In this document: in pieces, positions 61,145 to 64,000 of the stretch
Numbering within the stretch: position 1 is the stretch's first letter
How the letters are laid out: each line of letters starts with the position of its first letter
NCBI RefSeq assembly: GCF_020148005.1
Contig: NZ_JAGXFD010000001.1
Coordinates: 2,679,583-2,743,582 of the forward strand
Direction of reading: 5' to 3'
Source: Modicisalibacter tunisiensis
GTDB lineage: Bacteria > Pseudomonadota > Gammaproteobacteria > Pseudomonadales > Halomonadaceae
Length of the DNA: 64,000 bases
Program-made: the position numbers and the translations under genes
Notes under the pieces: model-generated
Told to the model about the DNA's origin: nothing
Database searches by the model: none
What the model saw: the letters and a program-made list of their open reading frames with translations, nothing else

Positions 61145-61690
61145 ATGGCTACCCACGCCCTGCTGCTGGTCGACATCCAGAACGACTTCTGCCCCGGCGG
61201 TACCCTGGCCGTACCCGAGGCCGAGCGGATTCTGCCTGTCGTCAACCGCTGGATCGATGCGGCACAACGTCAGGACTGGCCGATCGTGGCCAGCCGCGAC
61301 TGGCATCCACAGGAGCATTGCAGCTTCGTCGAGCAAGGAGGCCCCTGGCCGGTACATTGCGTTCAGGACACGGCGGGCGCCGCCTTTCACGAGAACCTGC
61401 AGCTACCCGACGAGGCGGTACGCGTCAGCAAGGGGTGCGCCTTCGACCGCGACAACTACTCGGCCTTCGACGGCACAGGGCTGACCGTCTACCTGCGCCG
61501 GCACGGCGTCCAGCGCCTGCATGTGGCCGGCCTGGCTCTGGATGTCTGCGTCAAGGCCACCGTCGAGGAGGCGCTCGGTCAGGGGTTCGAGGTCGAATTG
61601 CTCGCCGAGGCCACCCGGGCCGTCGATCCGACACACGCCGCCGATTGCCTCGATGCCCTGCGTCAGGCCGGCGCCATCATCAAGGAGTGA
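61145..61690 (+). CDS. pncA: Nicotinamidase
   Basis: 181 residues. The isochorismatase-fold triad is Asp10 (LVDIQNDFCPGG), Lys (VSKGCAFDRDNYSAF) and Cys (LALDVCVKATVEEAL); metal ligands lie in SRDWHPQEHCSF. Converts nicotinamide to nicotinate. It is followed 7 bases later by the nicotinate phosphoribosyltransferase gene. Confidence 0.95.
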   Translation: MATHALLLVDIQNDFCPGGTLAVPEAERILPVVNRWIDAAQRQDWPIVASRDWHPQEHCSFVEQGGPWPVHCVQDTAGAAFHENLQLPDEAVRVSKGCAFDRDNYSAFDGTGLTVYLRRHGVQRLHVAGLALDVCVKATVEEALGQGFEVELLAEATRAVDPTHAADCLDALRQAGAIIKE

Positions 61691-61697
61691 TTCAGGA

Positions 61698-63062
61698 ATG
61701 CCCATCCAGGAACTGCCCCGCGACGAGGACCTGAGTCTGCTGGTCGATCTCTATGAACTGACCATGCTGCAGGCCTACTGGGCCGAAGGCATGCACGATA
61801 CCGCCACCTTCAGCCTGTTCTTCCGCAAGCTGCCGCCGCACCGTAATTACATGCTGGCCTGTGGCCAGCAGCATGTCGCCCGACTCATCTCGCAGCTGCG
61901 CTTCGGGGATTCCCAGATCGAGGCCCTGCGCCGCCTGGACCTCTTCCAGTCGGCCTTTCTCGACTGGCTGGCCGACTTTCGCTTCACCGGCACTCTGCAT
62001 GCGCTACCTGAAGGCACCCCTGTCTTCCCGCACGAACCCCTGCTGGAAGTCGAGGCACCGATCGGCGAAGCCCAGTTTCTCGAGAGCCTGATCATGAACT
62101 ACGTGCATCTCGAGACCGTCCTCGCCTCCAAGGCCTCGCGAATCGTGAATGCCGCCCAGGGACGTCCGGTCGTCGACTTCGGCATGCGCCGCATGCATGG
62201 CATCGATGCCGCCGTCCGCGGCGTGCGCGCCTATCGCATGGCCGGCATCTCCGCCACCAGCAACGTGCTCGGCGCGAGCCGCCATGACCTGCCGGCTCGC
62301 GGCACCATGGCGCACAGCTTCATCCAGGCGCATGACAGCGAAGACGTCGCCCTGCAGGCATTCGCCAGGGAGTTTCCGGGCACGGCCCTGCTGGTCGACA
62401 CCTACGACACCGTGGATGCCGTCAAGCGACTGATCGGCTGGCTGGATGCCAATCCCGACCTGCACATCAGCGCCATTCGACTCGATTCCGGCGACCTCGG
62501 CGAGCTGGCCAAGACCTGTCGCCACCTGCTGGATCACGGCGGCTACCCGGAAATCAAGATCACCGCCAGTGGCGGGCTCAACGAGTATCGCATTCAGGAC
62601 CTGCTGGCCGATGACGCGCCCATCGACAGTTTCGGCGTGGGTACGGCCCTCGGCGCGGCCAGCGATGCGCCCTGCCTGGAACTGGCCTACAAGCTGACCG
62701 AATATGCCGGCGAGCCACGCCTCAAGCACTCGCCCGGCAAGCATTCCCTGCCCGGACGCAAGCAGGTCTATCGTGAATCCGATGCCGAGGGGTTCTACCG
62801 GCGTGACACCCTGACACTTCGTGACGAAACCGCCCCCGGCATGCCACTGCTGCAACCCATCATCATCGATGGTGAGTTTCAGGCCGAGCGGATGGCCGAT
62901 CCCGATACCGCCCGTGAGGCCAGCCTGGATGCCGTCGCCCGGTTGCCCGAGGGGCTTCATCGTCTCGACCAGGGGGCCGCCTATCGGGTTGATATCAGCG
63001 AGCGCATTCATGACTATCGTCGTCAGGCCGAGGCCAGGCTGGGGCTGCCATCGGATGGGTGA
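61698..63062 (+). CDS. pncB: Nicotinate phosphoribosyltransferase
   Basis: 454 residues, ATG 61698 with GGAG upstream. Family patches: LYELTMLQAYWAEGMHDTATFSLFFRKLPPHRNYML-type start, RPVVDFGMRRMHG, GTMAHSFI and the PRPP-binding SGDLGELAKTCRHLLD and GGLNEYRIQDLLADDAPIDSFGVGTALG. With the nicotinamidase it forms the Preiss-Handler salvage path to NAD. This longer form is the archaeal/pncB2-type branch rather than the E. coli PncB. Confidence 0.92.
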   Translation: MPIQELPRDEDLSLLVDLYELTMLQAYWAEGMHDTATFSLFFRKLPPHRNYMLACGQQHVARLISQLRFGDSQIEALRRLDLFQSAFLDWLADFRFTGTLHALPEGTPVFPHEPLLEVEAPIGEAQFLESLIMNYVHLETVLASKASRIVNAAQGRPVVDFGMRRMHGIDAAVRGVRAYRMAGISATSNVLGASRHDLPARGTMAHSFIQAHDSEDVALQAFAREFPGTALLVDTYDTVDAVKRLIGWLDANPDLHISAIRLDSGDLGELAKTCRHLLDHGGYPEIKITASGGLNEYRIQDLLADDAPIDSFGVGTALGAASDAPCLELAYKLTEYAGEPRLKHSPGKHSLPGRKQVYRESDAEGFYRRDTLTLRDETAPGMPLLQPIIIDGEFQAERMADPDTAREASLDAVARLPEGLHRLDQGAAYRVDISERIHDYRRQAEARLGLPSDG

Positions 63063-63079
63063 CCTGGCGATGCTCTTGT

Positions 63080-64000
63080 TTATGTGTTGGGTCCCGTGTG
63101 ATTAACCACCCGTTTGGTAAATAACTCAGGTCGCTTGGCCTGCCACTCCTTCATCGCCGTGATCGGTGATTGATGATGCAGCGCCTTCTGAGGGATGTGG
63201 TGATTGTATAGCCAAGCGTAGCGTTTGAGCGTCTGCTCCAGGTCCTCGCCTGAGGTATAGCGCCGGGTCGCCAGCACGTCGCTGATGCGGCCGTTGAACC
63301 GCTCCACCATACCGTTCGTCTGTGGCCTTCCCGGCTTGATCAGGCGATGTTCGATACCATGGGCCTGGCACTCCTGGTCGAAGGGGTGGCGGCCGCTGGG
63401 CTTGCGCTCACCTGCCCGCGTGAAGCGATCGGTGAACGACTTGCCGTTGTCAGTGAGCACCGTCTGGATCGTGAAGGGCGCCTTCTCCTCCACGCGCTTC
63501 ATGAACGCCTTGGCATCCTTGGCAGACTGGCTACGCCTGACCTCCAGATAGACCCAGCGTGTGGCACGGTCGATGGCGACATACAGGTAGCGCTTCTGCT
63601 CCTCATCAGGCATCTGAGGCAGGTGCTTGATGTCGATATGCACGTACCCGGGCTCGTAGTCCTTGAAGGGCTTGTGCCGGGGCTTCCCATCATCACCAGC
63701 GTCCTGCCGAGCCAGTTCTGCCAGTGTCGGCACCTCGCGGCGCTGGAGCATGCGATGCAGGCCTGAGCGAGACAGTCGAGGGTTCAGGAACTCACGTGCC
63801 ACGACGAGCAGGTCATCCAGACCGAGCCGCAGGAATTCGCGAGCGGCGATCAGCACCGCCTCCTGCTCGGACGTGAGGGTGGCCAGCAGGTTGTGACGCG
63901 TGTGCGGTCGGTCATGGACATCGTCACGGTACCGCCAGCGCCGGATCGTCGCGGGGGAGACGCCATACTGGCGAGCCAGCTCGCTATCCGTGATGCTGGA
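63080..64000 (-). mobile_element. IS481-family insertion sequence (partial at window edge)
   Basis: The transposase frame is open to the last base of the window, so the upstream IS end is outside. The downstream end lies at or just before the stop near 63080, about 18 bases after the pncB stop; terminal repeats cannot be confirmed. Confidence 0.8.
63080..64000 (-). CDS. IS481-family DDE transposase (5' end beyond the window)
   Basis: At least 307 codons. The N-terminal part seen begins with a HTH (SELARQYGVSPATIRRWRYRDD). The rve/integrase core shows the DDE residues in GYVHIDIKHLPQ (Asp), LTDNGKSFT (Asp) and QTNGMVERFNGRI (Glu), and the segment AWLYNHHIPQKALHHQSP is typical of IS481. No frameshift is visible, so the copy may be active. 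The start codon lies outside the window. Confidence 0.9.
   Translation of the reverse strand, partial: SSITDSELARQYGVSPATIRRWRYRDDVHDRPHTRHNLLATLTSEQEAVLIAAREFLRLGLDDLLVVAREFLNPRLSRSGLHRMLQRREVPTLAELARQDAGDDGKPRHKPFKDYEPGYVHIDIKHLPQMPDEEQKRYLYVAIDRATRWVYLEVRRSQSAKDAKAFMKRVEEKAPFTIQTVLTDNGKSFTDRFTRAGERKPSGRHPFDQECQAHGIEHRLIKPGRPQTNGMVERFNGRISDVLATRRYTSGEDLEQTLKRYAWLYNHHIPQKALHHQSPITAMKEWQAKRPELFTKRVVNHTGPNT

Overview
The window is about 66% GC, has tightly packed Proteobacterial genes and many gammaproteobacterial syntenies (tusDCBE-yccA-serT, dnaQ-rnhA-yafS-gloB-mltD, yejABEF, rsuA). Gene content such as NhaP2, CsbD and an omega-amino-acid transaminase fits a halophilic gammaproteobacterium, most likely Halomonas or a close relative (Halomonadaceae). 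This is inferred from gene order and protein style; no rRNA is present.

Layout. 1-8.5 kb: a Pat-like acyl-CoA synthetase/GNAT fusion facing a histone-deacetylase-family gene, an XRE-cupin regulator, acpH, the tRNA 2-thiolation genes tusDCBE, a Bax-inhibitor-1 protein and three small genes including csbD. 8.6-22.1 kb: tRNA-Ser(UGA) with a 13.35-kb integrated element between two 14-bp copies of the tRNA 3' end (8751-8764 and 22091-22104). 22.2-44.2 kb: core genes (hrpB, nhaP2, ybfF-like esterase, yhhQ transporter with a candidate preQ1 riboswitch, nudC, dnaQ, rnhA, yafS, gloB, mltD, yejABEF, rsuA, yafV-like nitrilase, rarD). 44.2-50.5 kb: a regulator, an MCP with a C-terminal sensor, a class III aminotransferase and a SulP transporter. 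50.5-58.3 kb: a CUT1 sugar ABC importer with an AGE-family sugar isomerase, followed by a two-component system. 58.5-63.1 kb: ECF sigma/anti-sigma, lhgO, nicotinamidase and nicotinate phosphoribosyltransferase. The window ends inside an IS481-family transposase.

The integrated element is the main novelty. It has a P4-type integrase, an AlpA-like regulator, a candidate C4-type antisense RNA overlapping an Ash/Icd-like frame, a Toprim primase, a DUF927 helicase, many small unknown proteins, a SWIM-like zinc-motif protein, a phage-terminase-small-subunit-like protein, a small paralogue of the N-terminal domain of that protein, and a RelE/HigB-type toxin-antitoxin pair. No large terminase, portal, capsid, tail or lysis gene is recognisable. 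This is the organisation of a phage satellite (P4/PICI-like) that would depend on a helper for particles. Three repeat systems in it look functional: mirrored 9-bp-spaced TGTCCC and GGGACA arrays at the two ends of the helicase gene (candidate replication iterons), a GGTTAC array inside the small-terminase gene (candidate packaging site), and paired GTGGGGTA-type 8-mers 12 bp apart next to both att sites (candidate integrase arm sites).
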